From G965220075 sp965220075 (GTDB lineage Bacteria; Chloroflexota; UBA11872), in the NCBI GenBank assembly GCA_965220075.1, contig OZ244806.1:558001-622000 (forward strand): DNA of 64,000 nucleotides. Reading direction: 5' to 3'. Under the pieces are notes generated by a model. It was not told where the DNA came from. It saw only the letters and a list, made by a program, of their open reading frames with translations, and ran no database searches. A program made the translations under genes and the position numbers. Numbering within the stretch: the stretch's first letter is position 1; the number at the start of each line of letters is the position of its first letter. Shown here one piece after another: positions 42,502-54,003 of the stretch.

Positions 42502-45171
42502 CTAATCCTTCCAGCTGGATGCCACATCGGAGGCCACGGAATGGTCGGTTCGGGTGTAGCGACAGGGCGGCTCCGACCAATACTCCGTGCATCCCCAGAA
42601 CGGCCCATACGCGCCTTCTTTCCGCCGAAGCACTCCAGTCGAGCAGCGCGGGCAGGTTTCCGCGGCGACTCCACACACCGGATTCGAGCATCTCGCTGCA
42701 CCGTTCGAGACGAGTACGTACCCCTTCTTGCAATGTTCGCAGCGCGCCGCTTGGTGCTCGCAGAATGGGTGATTCGTGCACCTCAGGCTCTTGGCGCTCT
42801 GCGAGACAACAAGACTCCCGCCCCTGCAGCGCGGACAGCGCGACGCGGCGGTATCACTCGCGAAATGACCGATTTGACGAAGTCCCAGTCCCCCGCGGCG
42901 TAGCTCATCGACGAACGACGAGGGCCGCTCCGAGTCGGCGATCAGGTAGACGCCGCGGCTAGCTCTCGTCATTGCCACGTAGAAGACTCGGCGCTCCTCC
43001 GCGTACGTGAATTCACTCGGATCACCCAGCACCATTTCGATCAGTAGGTCGTCTTCGATTTGCGACGGGAAGCCGTAGAGATCGCCCTTGAGATCGAGCA
43101 CGATTGCGTAGTCGGCTTCGCGTCCCTTCGAGCTGTGAACAGTACTGAAGTTACTGTGCAGCCGAGCTGGAGTATCGTTCTGACTTCGCCTATAGCGTCC
43201 TAGCGGCATCACTGACTGGGATTTGTCATCCGAGGTGCGCTCCGCAATGTCAGCAAGTGCCGTACGAATGCCCGTAGGCTGATTATCTGCGACGACAATC
43301 GTGAGGCCCTCGCCCGTCTCCTTGCCCGCAGCGCGCAGTGAACGCTTGGTCTGCTGCGGATTTCGCTGAATGAATGTGGTCGACGGGAGGATGATGGACT
43401 CACCGTAGCGGAACACTTGAGTCAACTCACGTTGTTCCACGTGTCCCAAGTATTTGCCGCACTGCTGCATCAGTCCGACATCGCTCCCGGCGAACCGGTT
43501 GATCGACTGCCAATCGTCGCCGACTAAGAAGTAGCCAACATCAGCGCGCCTCAGCGCCGCCAACAGAGCCATGCGCCCGGCTGATATGTCCTGAAACTCG
43601 TCCACTAGAACGTATCGGTACGGCGACGACCACGCGTTCGCACCGATAAGCCCGGAGGCGCGGTTAATCAGGTCTTCAAAATCGAGTGCGCCTTCTTTGG
43701 TCAGCAGCGCCTGATAGCGGTCCCAGACCAGCTGAAACAGATCGAGGAACACGCCATTTCGTAGTGCTCCGGGCCGCGCAGCTGCACGTTTCCGCAGTTC
43801 GCTGATGCTCAGGCCGGCTGTCTTGACGTGGCGCAGAAACGTCCTGATCAGTTTTGCCAGCCACGAGACGATTATGTTCCTTAGGCCCCGGAGCAGATCT
43901 CGCAGGGGAACTGGACTGAATCGGACACCATATGCCTCGAGCTGCCGGCGCAGATGTACGCGCAAGCTGCCCTGCTTGCAGTGCCAGCTGTGGGTTTCGA
44001 TCAGTCGGGTACGGTTGGTTAGGTGTATGGCGCGCTTCCACGCGACTGCGTCGCCGTAGCCCAGCCAACTCGGCGGCGGTCGGCCTTTTTCGTCTAAGGC
44101 GAAATGCTCGATGTAGATGTCGTAATCAGGAAGGTAAAAATCAGGTTGATACTGGCGGTGCCGGGTATCCGCCGTGCTTACCTTGTAGGGACTTTCATAC
44201 TCGAAGCGGATGCCGCTCAGCGCGAGAAAGTTTGCAACTTCCAGCTCTTCGAAGCTCTTGACTTTATCTCCGCTTAGTGCGTGTCGATCGATGTTACGTA
44301 TATAGTTGTAGTAGTCTGAGGGAGATTTGAAATCGAACGGCGAGCTGTATGGGCAACGGTGATATGCAATGAATTCGACGACCTGTCTATCTTGCTTGGG
44401 ATCGCTAATTAGATCTTCAATAATCTGTTCTAGCGCCAGAACGCACGCGGATTCGTCAATCGCTAGTTTCGAAATTGTTGGTGCCTGCCCCGACGCTTGG
44501 GCGACTACCCTACGGCCGAACGCATGGAAAGTGCTCACATCTACGTTGGCCAGTTCGCCACCGAGCCGCTCTTTGACCTCGTCGGCCGCGCTGCGGTTGA
44601 AGGCCAGTACGAGAATGTCTCGCGGCGCCACGCCTTGGCTACGGACCAGATGCGCCACCTTCCCGCTGATCACGCGCGTCTTACCCGTCCCCGCGCCAGC
44701 GAGTACCAGCGTCGTCTCCTCATCGGTAGCAATCGCGGCGGCCTGCTCGTCTGTTGGCTTCACATCGAGCAGCGTCTTCATCGCATCGAGGACGCTGGGC
44801 ACCGCCGCCGAAACGTAGCGCTCGTTCGCCGCATTCCTTTCCCGCTCGAACTTGTCGGCGGCTTCCAACCCGATTAATCGCTGCAGCGCCAGCGCCGCGG
44901 CATGCGTCAGGTGTACACGAACCAAGAACGGTCGGGCGTGGGCGACTAACAGCCCGATCCGTTCGCGCAATTCCGCACCCTCGCTGTGCCGCAGATAGCG
45001 CCCGCCCGAGAAGGCCTGCCGCAGCTCCACGTCCAAATCCAGCAGTCGAGTACTCAGCCGCTTGGCGAGCTGCGCCTTCTCGGCACCTGCCAAGAGGCGG
45101 CACAACCAGATCCAGATCGAACGGGCCACTATTTCGGTGATGTGGCTACGGGCGGCCTGGGCCGCTGCCAA
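42502..45171 (-). CDS. UvrD-like superfamily 1 helicase with nuclease insert and C-terminal zinc ribbons
   Basis: An 889-residue protein resembling DNA helicase IV. SF1 motifs: LAGAGTGKTRV (Walker A, about 157-166), VLAFNRSAADEV, YVLVDEFQDIS (Walker B), FLVGDDWQSINRFAGSD, ELTQVFRYGES, TVHSSKGREADYAIVLD and RRVFYVAMTRASRG. Inserted near residue 320 is YQPDFYLPDYDIYIEHFALDEKG, a PD-(D/E)XK-type strand pair. The C-terminus has several Cys pairs (CPRC, CTNHPFC, CEHC, CSNPVC, CPRC, WGCTEY) like topoisomerase I zinc ribbons. GC is lower than in neighbours, suggesting transfer. It probably acts in recombination or defence. The TTG start is uncertain. Confidence 0.87.
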   Translation of the reverse strand: MAAAQAARSHITEIVARSIWIWLCRLLAGAEKAQLAKRLSTRLLDLDVELRQAFSGGRYLRHSEGAELRERIGLLVAHARPFLVRVHLTHAAALALQRLIGLEAADKFERERNAANERYVSAAVPSVLDAMKTLLDVKPTDEQAAAIATDEETTLVLAGAGTGKTRVISGKVAHLVRSQGVAPRDILVLAFNRSAADEVKERLGGELANVDVSTFHAFGRRVVAQASGQAPTISKLAIDESACVLALEQIIEDLISDPKQDRQVVEFIAYHRCPYSSPFDFKSPSDYYNYIRNIDRHALSGDKVKSFEELEVANFLALSGIRFEYESPYKVSTADTRHRQYQPDFYLPDYDIYIEHFALDEKGRPPPSWLGYGDAVAWKRAIHLTNRTRLIETHSWHCKQGSLRVHLRRQLEAYGVRFSPVPLRDLLRGLRNIIVSWLAKLIRTFLRHVKTAGLSISELRKRAAARPGALRNGVFLDLFQLVWDRYQALLTKEGALDFEDLINRASGLIGANAWSSPYRYVLVDEFQDISAGRMALLAALRRADVGYFLVGDDWQSINRFAGSDVGLMQQCGKYLGHVEQRELTQVFRYGESIILPSTTFIQRNPQQTKRSLRAAGKETGEGLTIVVADNQPTGIRTALADIAERTSDDKSQSVMPLGRYRRSQNDTPARLHSNFSTVHSSKGREADYAIVLDLKGDLYGFPSQIEDDLLIEMVLGDPSEFTYAEERRVFYVAMTRASRGVYLIADSERPSSFVDELRRGGLGLRQIGHFASDTAASRCPRCRGGSLVVSQSAKSLRCTNHPFCEHQAARCEHCKKGYVLVSNGAARCSNPVCGVAAETCPRCSTGVLRRKEGAYGPFWGCTEYWSEPPCRYTRTDHSVASDVASSWKD

Positions 45172-45627
45172 AATAGCCTGTCCAGGGGTGCTCCCATTCC
45201 CTTACCCTCTGCGGTCTTGCTCATCAGGCATCCGGGATGCTGATCTTAAGGTTCGTAATGGTATGTCGGCGATCGCCACGTAGCTCTTCCGCCAGGTCAC
45301 GCATTCCACAGTTGTTGGCAGTTCGGTGGGAGCTTAATAAAAACTCGAAAATAGTGAGTGCCAGCGCATTTGCGGACTCGGGGTGGTGGCGGCCGCATGC
45401 CGCCCAAGCTCGGCCGCTGCTACTCCCATGTCCTGGTTTAGTGCACGCCGTCCTGCCTCAGCCTCTCGATATGCTGGAGGCACGCGCGGAGCAGCGCCAA
45501 TCAATTTTCAGGTCACCGCGCAGTCCGTGGATAGGCTCGGCGGCGCTGTATGCCCGCTGACCTTGCATCCGGTCGGCCGGGTTGAGGGCACTGAGCCGAC
45601 GCCGAGCCCGCGCCGCGGACGGACCGC
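45172..45627. other. Long intergenic region without recognised genes
   Basis: In these 456 bases I find no convincing gene, RNA or terminator. There is a short quasi-palindrome GCATCCGGGATGC near 45228-45240 and an AT-rich patch around 45330-45355 that could carry the helicase promoter on the minus strand, but no paired -35/-10 boxes are clear. Confidence 0.4.
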
Positions 45628-47595
45628 TTAGCCTACGGTTCCCTCCGCCGGGCGTTGCTTCGGCTTGGGTGCGGGCTGTGGCGCGGGGCTGGCAAAGTCG
45701 CCTTCGCGTGACAGCTCCGGCGTGGGCTCGGGCGCGGGTGGAATCGCCTCCGGCGTCACGCGGGCGCGGCCCTGGTACTCGTCGACTAGCCGGCTAAAGG
45801 CCTCGGCGTCGAGCGTCTCCACCTCGACCAGTTTTTCGGTGAGCAGGTCGAGCATGCCGCGATGCCGGTGCAGCGTGTCCGAAGCGCGTCGATGCGATTC
45901 ATCGATGAGCTGCGAGACCTCGTGGTCGATTATCTCGGCGATGGCCTCGCTGTAGTTGCGCTGTTCGGCGATATCTCTACCCAGGAACACGAGCTCTTCG
46001 CGGCGGCCGAAGGCACGCGGCCCAAGCTGTCTGCTCATGCCGTACTGAGTGACCATCTTGCGCGCTATCTCGGTGGCCTGCTGTATGTCGCCGCTGGCGC
46101 CCGTGGTCATCTCGCCGAAGACCAGCACCTCGGCCGCGTGACCGCCCATCGCCACCACCAGTTGGTCCTCGAACTGCGACTTGCTGTAGAGATGGCGGTC
46201 CTCGGCGGGCAGGAATCGCGTATATCCGCCCATCTGTCCGCGCGGCAGGATTGTGACCTTGTACACCGGGTCGGCGCGGCGCAGCAGGTGGGCGACCAGC
46301 GCGTGGCCAATCTCGTGATAAGCGGTCACGCGCTTCTCATGCTCGCTCATGACCCGGCTCTTGCGCTGCGGGCCGGCGATGACCCGGTCGACGGCCTCCT
46401 CCAACTCGAACATGCCGACGGAGGTGCGGTTGCGGCGCGCCGCCAGGATGGCGGCCTCGTTTAGCAGGTTCTTGAGATCGGCCCCTGAAAAGCCGGGCGT
46501 CTGGCGTGCCACCGTCGCCAGATCGACCTCCGGCTGCAGCGGCTTGTCGCGCGCGTGCACTTTCAGAATCGCCTCGCGGCCCTTGATGTCCGGCAGATCG
46601 AGCACCACGCGCCGGTCGAATCGCCCGGGGCGCAGCAGAGCGGGGTCGAGCACGTCGGGCCGGTTGGTGGCCGCCAGCACTATCACGGTCTCGTTCGTGT
46701 CGAAGCCGTCCATCTCAACCAGAATCTGATTGAGGGTTTGCTCGCGCTCGTCGTGGCTGCCGCCCAACCCGGCGCCGCGCTGCCGACCGACCGCGTCGAT
46801 CTCGTCGACGAAGACGAGCGCCGGCGAGTGCTGCTTGGCCTTCTCGAACAGATCGCGCACCCGCGAGGCGCCCACGCCCACGAACATCTCAACGAACTCC
46901 GACCCGCTGATGCTGAAGAACGGCACGCCGGCCTCCCCGGCCACCGCCTTGGACAGATAGGTTTTGCCTGTGCCCGGCGGTCCCATCAGCAACACTCCGC
47001 GCGGGATTTCGGCCCCGATCTTGGTGAACTTCTCGGGATACTTGAGGAACTCCACGACTTCGGCGAGCTCCTGCTTGGCCTCGTCGATCCCTTGCACGTC
47101 TTTGAACGTCACCCGCGGCCGGTCGGCCGTCACCAGGCGCGCGCGGCTCTTGCCGAAGCTCAGCGCCTGGGAGTTTGATCCCTGCGCCTGGCGCATCATG
47201 AAGATGAGCAGGCCCACGAAGATCAATAGAGGCAGGACCGAGGTGAGGATGCTGATGATCGTGGGCGCGTGGCTGGGCTCGTCGTAGCGAACGGTCACCT
47301 GCTCGCTGTCCAGGTTGAGCTGGCGCTCCGAGAGCGCACGGTTGATGTCAAAGCTGTCGTTGACGGTGGCCGTCATGACACGGCCCCCGACGTTGGCATT
47401 GATGCGCGGGCCGCTGATCAGAATCTCCGGCTGATCCCCGCTGCTCTCCACGGCGCTCTGAACCCGAGTGAGCAGCGTTGAGATAGGTACGCGCTCCGTT
47501 TCCTGTGCGGGATTGAGCCACACGAACAGCACGACCAGAATTGCCACGGCCAGCACGAGGTACATGAAGCCGTTTCGGATCAGACGGTTATTCAT
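45628..47595 (-). CDS. ftsH: ATP-dependent zinc metalloprotease FtsH
   Basis: A 655-residue membrane-bound AAA+ protease. Transmembrane helices lie at about 10-27 and 112-134, flanking the small extracytoplasmic domain. The AAA module has Walker A GPPGTGKT (205-212), Walker B ALVFVDEIDAVG (about 259-270) and the second-region TNRPDVLDPALLRPGRFDR. The zinc site is HEIGH (427-431) with a distal Asp in the EDRHLY...D helix region. It degrades misfolded membrane proteins and regulators as a hexamer. The C-terminal tail is Pro/Glu-rich. It follows tilS on the same strand, a common arrangement. Confidence 0.97.
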   Translation of the reverse strand: MNNRLIRNGFMYLVLAVAILVVLFVWLNPAQETERVPISTLLTRVQSAVESSGDQPEILISGPRINANVGGRVMTATVNDSFDINRALSERQLNLDSEQVTVRYDEPSHAPTIISILTSVLPLLIFVGLLIFMMRQAQGSNSQALSFGKSRARLVTADRPRVTFKDVQGIDEAKQELAEVVEFLKYPEKFTKIGAEIPRGVLLMGPPGTGKTYLSKAVAGEAGVPFFSISGSEFVEMFVGVGASRVRDLFEKAKQHSPALVFVDEIDAVGRQRGAGLGGSHDEREQTLNQILVEMDGFDTNETVIVLAATNRPDVLDPALLRPGRFDRRVVLDLPDIKGREAILKVHARDKPLQPEVDLATVARQTPGFSGADLKNLLNEAAILAARRNRTSVGMFELEEAVDRVIAGPQRKSRVMSEHEKRVTAYHEIGHALVAHLLRRADPVYKVTILPRGQMGGYTRFLPAEDRHLYSKSQFEDQLVVAMGGHAAEVLVFGEMTTGASGDIQQATEIARKMVTQYGMSRQLGPRAFGRREELVFLGRDIAEQRNYSEAIAEIIDHEVSQLIDESHRRASDTLHRHRGMLDLLTEKLVEVETLDAEAFSRLVDEYQGRARVTPEAIPPAPEPTPELSREGDFASPAPQPAPKPKQRPAEGTVG

Positions 47596-47713
47596 GGAAC
47601 GGCGTCCCCCAGGCGGAAAAGCTAAGCGACAGGTGGCCGGGGCGACTAGTCTTCGAGTATATCAGCGGTGCATGCACGGCAACTGGGCTCTTCAAGGTCG
47701 TGCCTGATCGAGC

Positions 47714-49180
47714 TTAGGCCCGCGACCATGGTTCGTTCCGTAACGAATCCCTCGCATCGGATGGCGGCGGCGCGCGGTCCCAGGCCACGTCCAGACGGAC
47801 GATCCGGCGCGTGCCGGGCCGCACTGCGAAGTCGTGCGCTATGGCCGCTCCCACCACCCACGCGGGCGCGCCCCCGATGGTTACCACGGGCGTACTGGCG
47901 CGCAGCGGGGCGGGGACGCCGCGGCCGGCCAGAAACCGGATCAGATCGCGCTCTCGCGCGGCGCCGAGCGGTCTGAAACGCTCTTCGGGCGCGATGCCGC
48001 GGATCAGCGCGCCGGCGCCAAGCCTGTCGCCGTCTATGTGCACCGAATCGGTCCGCCCGTCGTCCGGCTCTGCCTGCGCGCGATCGACGATCTCGCCGAA
48101 TACGCGCGCGCCCGGGATGATCGTGACCCCGGGAACTGCCAGCGGTAGCGGCTCCGCCAGCGGCGTCTCCCCCACTCTTTCGGGGTAGAGAACCAATGCG
48201 CCGGCGCGCGCGAAAGCCCACAGCCCGCCGGGCAGCTGCACCCAGCGGCCGCGCGAGGGCGGGCGCAGCGCCGCCGCCAGCGCGGCGATCTGGAAAGCGT
48301 TCAGAGGGGGCGAATCCGCGCGCACCGCCTGCGCGGCCTCCCGAACGACGTCGGCCAGCGGGCCGGCCGGAACTCCGATTCGCCGCGGGTGAGTAGGCAT
48401 GCGCACGCCGTTAGGGCTGGCTACTGCAAGCTCAGTTGCCGCGCCATGGCGGCCGCTCAGGCGCGCGCCGCGTGCGATGGCGGCGCGCGCGCCCGGGTAA
48501 ATCGAATCCAACAGCGGGATCAACTCGTGTCGAACGCGATTGCGCCGAAACTCGCGTGCGGCATTGCTCGGATCGATGTCGTCGGGAGCTAGCCCGCGCG
48601 CGCTCACGTACTCGCGCACCGTGGCGCCCTCAACCTCCAGGAGGGGGCGCAGAATCTCCCCGTCATCAGGCTGCATACCGGCCAGACCGCGCTGTCCGGC
48701 GCCGCGCGCCAGGTTCATTAGGATCGTTTCCACCTGGTCGTCCTGTGTGTGCCCGGTCGCGATGCGCGCCGCCCCCATGTCCGCCGCTACGCCGCGCAAG
48801 AAGCGCCAGCGGCTCTCTCGCGCGGCCATTTCGAGAGAAACGCCCGGCCGGCGACGCAGCGGGTTGGTTTCGCTCGCACCCACCGTCACGGGAAGCTCCA
48901 GGCTGCGCATCCGCGCCGCCGCGGCGCTGGCGATGGCGTCGCTCTCCGGCCGGATGCGGTGGTTGAAATGCGCCGCGTGGAGCCGCGGGCCGCCGCGTGC
49001 GCGCACGTTCAGGAGCGCGTCCAGGAGCGTCAGCGAATCGGCGCCGCCCGAGACGGCCACGACTATGAGATGCGAAGCGCCTAAGCCGGCGCGGCGCCTG
49101 ACCGCGTCGTATACGCGGTCTTGCACGCGGCGCACTTCACGCCCGCGCGTCTCCGCCGGAATCGCCTCCAAGTCACCCAC
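47714..49180 (-). CDS. tilS: tRNA(Ile)-lysidine synthase
   Basis: A 488-residue protein that adds lysine to C34 of the AUA-reading tRNA-Ile. The N-terminal ATP pyrophosphatase loop VVAVSGGADSLTLLDALL has SGGADS at 44-49; ATGHTQDDQVETILMNLARGAGQRGLAGM is the family block. NRVRHELIPLLDSIYPGARAAIARGARLSG lies further on, and the C-terminal TilS domain includes FRPLGAARERDLIRFLAGRGVP. GTG start. It sits between dut and ftsH in a housekeeping run on the minus strand. The middle region is rich in low-complexity Ala/Arg but otherwise normal. Confidence 0.95.
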   Translation of the reverse strand: MGDLEAIPAETRGREVRRVQDRVYDAVRRRAGLGASHLIVVAVSGGADSLTLLDALLNVRARGGPRLHAAHFNHRIRPESDAIASAAAARMRSLELPVTVGASETNPLRRRPGVSLEMAARESRWRFLRGVAADMGAARIATGHTQDDQVETILMNLARGAGQRGLAGMQPDDGEILRPLLEVEGATVREYVSARGLAPDDIDPSNAAREFRRNRVRHELIPLLDSIYPGARAAIARGARLSGRHGAATELAVASPNGVRMPTHPRRIGVPAGPLADVVREAAQAVRADSPPLNAFQIAALAAALRPPSRGRWVQLPGGLWAFARAGALVLYPERVGETPLAEPLPLAVPGVTIIPGARVFGEIVDRAQAEPDDGRTDSVHIDGDRLGAGALIRGIAPEERFRPLGAARERDLIRFLAGRGVPAPLRASTPVVTIGGAPAWVVGAAIAHDFAVRPGTRRIVRLDVAWDRAPPPSDARDSLRNEPWSRA

Positions 49181-49275
49181 GCCCAGGCGCTCCGTGCTCC
49201 CCCCGCGCGGCCCTGGCGCAATAGCGCGCGATCCGGCGTGGCCGGCGGGTCCCGCGCCCCGAGAATCGAACCCGA

Positions 49276-49704
49276 CTAGCCTGTGCTCCCGAACCCGCCG
49301 CGGGTGGGGGCGTCCATCGTGTCACGCTCATCCCATTCTGCGCGCTCGATCCTGACGATGATCGCCTGCGCGATGCGGTCACCGCGCTCCACAACCACCG
49401 CGCGGTCGGTAGGGTTCCAGACGTCTACGTGAATCTCGTCCTCGGGGCCCTGATAGTCCTGGTCGACGATCCCTACCCCGTTGGCGAGACGCAGACCGGT
49501 GCGGCGCGGAGTGCTGCTGCGTACCGCCAGCAGCAGCATGCAACCGGGCGGCGTCGCGACTATTACGTTCGACGGGACGCGCGCGATCCCGCCCGGCTCA
49601 ACGGTGGTCGTAACGCGGGTCACGAGGTCGAAACCGACCGACCCGGGCGTGGCGTGGCGCGGCAGCGGAAGCTGCGCGTCGACGCGGCTGACTGGCACTC
49701 GCAT
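49276..49704 (-). CDS. dut: dUTP diphosphatase
   Basis: A 142-residue trimeric dUTPase that hydrolyses dUTP to dUMP and keeps uracil out of DNA. All five motifs are visible: ATPGSVGFDL (motif 1), RSSTPRRTGL (motif 2), NGVGIVDQDYQGPEDEI with catalytic Asp81 (motif 3), RGDRIAQ (motif 4) and RGGFGSTG at the C-terminus (motif 5, P-loop-like). Length is standard. It lies between the FtsB-like gene and tilS on the same strand. Confidence 0.95.
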   Translation of the reverse strand: MRVPVSRVDAQLPLPRHATPGSVGFDLVTRVTTTVEPGGIARVPSNVIVATPPGCMLLLAVRSSTPRRTGLRLANGVGIVDQDYQGPEDEIHVDVWNPTDRAVVVERGDRIAQAIIVRIERAEWDERDTMDAPTRGGFGSTG

Positions 49705-49742
49705 GGCGGGAGTCTACGCCGTGTCGGCCACGGGCCAGAGCC

Positions 49743-50150
49743 TTAGCGCGCGCCGTCCCCGAAAAAGAGATCGAGCCAGGCGCCAAGGTGCCCAAACTCC
49801 ACCGGCTCCGAGCGTACCGTGGCCGCCGGCACGAACGTCGACGTGCGCGCCGTGGGCGGATCGCGCAGATCCGACAGGATCACGATGGCGCGGTCGTGCG
49901 GGTCGACCAGGCCAAGGTCACGCTTGGCGGTCTCCCGGATCGACTCGACCGAGCGGGCGACTTCAACCCGCGCCGCAAGGCTCACGTTCTCACTCTCGAC
50001 GGAAGCGATCTGCTCTCGCAGGACCTCCGCGCGCTTGCTCGGCTCCACGTGCGCCGCCGAGGCCGTAGTCTCGCGCACGATCACGGCCACCACGGCGAGC
50101 AGCACCAACATCGCCACGGATCGAAGCAGGAACTGCGACCGGCTAGCCAC
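49743..50150 (-). CDS. Septum formation initiator (FtsB/DivIC-like)
   Basis: A 135-residue bitopic membrane protein: a short cytoplasmic start, one membrane segment (SVAMLVLLAVVAVIVRETT, about 11-29), an extracytoplasmic coiled coil (VLREQIASVESENVSLAARVEVARS, about 42-68) and the short hydrophobic element AKRDLGLVDPHDRAIVIL typical of FtsB/DivIC (LGLVxP). It would act in the division complex with FtsL and FtsQ/DivIB. GTG start. The C-terminal 40 residues are variable. Confidence 0.8.
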   Translation of the reverse strand: MASRSQFLLRSVAMLVLLAVVAVIVRETTASAAHVEPSKRAEVLREQIASVESENVSLAARVEVARSVESIRETAKRDLGLVDPHDRAIVILSDLRDPPTARTSTFVPAATVRSEPVEFGHLGAWLDLFFGDGAR

Positions 50151-50239
50151 TCGCTATTCGTGTGGACCCGGCATCGCCGCACTCAACATAACGTGAATTG
50201 TAGAGGCCCCGGCACCTGGTCGCCACGACCCTTTGCGTC

Positions 50240-52078
<1,839 letters not shown>

Positions 52079-52094
52079 GCGCGATCAGCTCAGT

Positions 52095-52116
52095 GCGGGC
52101 CGCCCCGGCGGCCCGC
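52095..52116. terminator. Strong GC hairpin upstream of glmS
   Basis: Perfect ten-base arms GCGGGCCGCC (52095-52104) and GGCGGCCCGC (52107-52116) lie between the stop of the zinc-knuckle gene and the glmS start, both on the minus strand. There is no U-tract. It could separate the two transcription units or act in the glmS leader. The rest of 52079-52210 shows nothing else. Confidence 0.4.
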
Positions 52117-52210
52117 TTGCAACTCGCTCACAGGAAGCGACCATACCGCCGACTCGCGCGATGCGACAGCGCCGCCGGCGCGTTAGCCGCGCGTGGGTCG
52201 GGAGCCTGGA

Positions 52211-52438
52211 CTAAGGCCACGACACCCGTCCGAAGCCCGAGCAGCGCCCGCAGCGGGGCGGGCGGCCGCCGGCCGGCGGCGCGGCTGCGGCGGAGTCGGT
52301 CCCCGCGCCTCGGCAGACCGGACAGCGGCGCGAAAGCAGCCGTCGCCATAGCTTCCACCACAGATTGGAAATCCAGCTTCCGCCGCGATAGCCGGGCTCT
52401 TCACCGGCGCTCGGCGCGCTCGGCCCGCCTGCCGCCAT
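52211..52438 (-). CDS. 75-residue protein with two DnaJ-type CxxCxGxG zinc motifs
   Basis: A small protein. The N-terminal 30 residues are Gly/Ser/Pro-rich, then WWKLWRRLLSRRCPVCRGAG (Cys39, Cys42) and, after an Ala/Pro/Gly linker, RCGRCSGFGRVSWP (Cys63, Cys66). Two CxxCxGxG-like units can bind one zinc ion, as in the DnaJ cysteine-rich domain. The amphipathic Trp-rich helix before the first unit may contact a membrane or partner. Its ATG shares one base with the TGA of the D-aminoacylase gene (TGATG), strong evidence that it is translated. Function unknown; possibly a zinc or chaperone accessory to the deacylase. Confidence 0.7.
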   Translation of the reverse strand: MAAGGPSAPSAGEEPGYRGGSWISNLWWKLWRRLLSRRCPVCRGAGTDSAAAAPPAGGRPPRCGRCSGFGRVSWP

Positions 52439-54003
52439 CAAACGGCCGGCACGGCGCGGCGCAGGGCGCGTCCCGGCGTTGCCCCGCTGTGCCGCCCCTC
52501 GTCTATGACGAACACTCCGTTGACTATTACCGCGTCGATTCCAACCGGGAACTGCTTGGGCTCGTCGAAGGTTGCGCGGTCGGCGACGGTCTCGGGATCG
52601 AAGAGCACCAGGTCGGCGGCCATCCCCGGCGCCAGGCGGCCGCGGTCCACCAGTCCAAAGCGCTGCGCCGGATGTCCGCTCATGCGCCAGATCATTGCTT
52701 CCAACGAAATGGTCCCGCGCTCGCGCACGAAGTGCCCCAGATAGCGGGGATAGGTGCCGTAGGTGCGCGGATGCGGCATACCGCCGGTGAGGAGCGCGTC
52801 GGTGGAGCACATGTGCCCCGGATGCCTCAAGATCATGTCGTAGTCGTCCTCGGTGGCGCGCGTGAAGAAGATTCCCGCCGCCACGCCCCGTTCCGCACGG
52901 ACCAGATCGACGACGAACCGCTCGGGCGGCAGGCCGCGCGCCCGTGCGGCGTCGGCCACGCGCTGGCCCTCCAGGGCGCGATTGCGCTCTGACGCCACGT
53001 GTGCGATCTGGACGCCCGACCAATCGACCAGGCGCCCCCGGCTGATGGGCATCTCCGCCATGATCCGCTGGACCATCTCCTCGTTATCCAGTCGCTCCAG
53101 CATCCCTGCCACGCCGCCCTCCGTGGCCCAGTCCGGGAAGAAAAAGCTGAGCAGAGAGCTGCCGGCCGGATATGAGTAAGCGTCGAACGACACCGATACG
53201 CCCGCGCGCATGCCCCGCTCGACTTCGTCGAGGTTCACCCACCAGGCGCGGCCGGCGCTGTAGAAATGCGAGATGTGCACCGGGCAGCCGGCGCAGCGGC
53301 CGATCGCCATGGCCTCCCGGATCGCCTCACGCATACCAAGCGCGTAGCGCAGGTGCGTGGCGTACGGTGCGTTGAACCTGGCCGCTACCTCGCTCAGGGC
53401 TATCAGCTCTTCCGTGTCGGCGAAGGCGCCGGGCTTGTAGTCCAGGCCGCTGGACAGCGCCACCGCGCCGTCCTCGAAGGCGGCGTGCGTGATCTCCTGC
53501 ATGCGCCGCGTTTCCTCGGGCGTCGGGGGGCGGTCCTCCCAACCCAGCACGGCCGCCCGCACGCACCCATGAGGCACGTGATGCGCCGCGTTGATAGCGG
53601 TCGTTTGCTCGAAGCTGCTCAGCCAGCCGGCCACGGTTTCCCAATCGCCGTCCACCGCGGGGTTGCCGTTGACGCCGGCGAAGTAGTCGCGGAAGTCAGC
53701 CTGGCAGGCGGACGGCAGCGGCGCGTAGCCCACCCCGTCTAGCCCCAGCAGATCGGTGGTGACGCCCTGCCGCACCTTGGCCTCATGGGCAGGCTCGGCC
53801 AGAAGCATCAGGTCGGAATGAGTGTGCACGTCGATGAACCCGGGGCTGACGGCCCGACCGGCGGCGTCCAGCTCACGCCTGCCGCCATCGGCCACCGGTC
53901 CCAGGGCGGCGATGCGCTGTCCGTCCACCGCCACGTCTCCCCGAAACGCGGCGGCGCCGCTGCCGTCGATGATCGTGGCGTCGCGAATCACAAGGTCGTG
54001 CAT
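52438..54003 (-). CDS. N-acyl-D-amino-acid deacylase / D-aminoacylase family amidohydrolase
   Basis: A 521-residue amidohydrolase-superfamily enzyme: LVIRDATIIDGSGAAAFRGDVAVDGQRIAALG at the start, metal motif PGFIDVHTHSDLMLL (His-x-His, about residues 63-67), the later His in VHISHFYSAGRAWW, and the barrel Asp in HPGHMCSTDALL. NGVFVIDEGRHSGATPGRALRR closes the small beta domain. It should release D-amino acids from N-acyl or peptide substrates; close relatives also act on other amides. The ATG 54003 shares its A with the TAA of the preceding gene (TAATG). A long frame extension upstream is not used. Confidence 0.9.
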   Translation of the reverse strand: MHDLVIRDATIIDGSGAAAFRGDVAVDGQRIAALGPVADGGRRELDAAGRAVSPGFIDVHTHSDLMLLAEPAHEAKVRQGVTTDLLGLDGVGYAPLPSACQADFRDYFAGVNGNPAVDGDWETVAGWLSSFEQTTAINAAHHVPHGCVRAAVLGWEDRPPTPEETRRMQEITHAAFEDGAVALSSGLDYKPGAFADTEELIALSEVAARFNAPYATHLRYALGMREAIREAMAIGRCAGCPVHISHFYSAGRAWWVNLDEVERGMRAGVSVSFDAYSYPAGSSLLSFFFPDWATEGGVAGMLERLDNEEMVQRIMAEMPISRGRLVDWSGVQIAHVASERNRALEGQRVADAARARGLPPERFVVDLVRAERGVAAGIFFTRATEDDYDMILRHPGHMCSTDALLTGGMPHPRTYGTYPRYLGHFVRERGTISLEAMIWRMSGHPAQRFGLVDRGRLAPGMAADLVLFDPETVADRATFDEPKQFPVGIDAVIVNGVFVIDEGRHSGATPGRALRRAVPAV

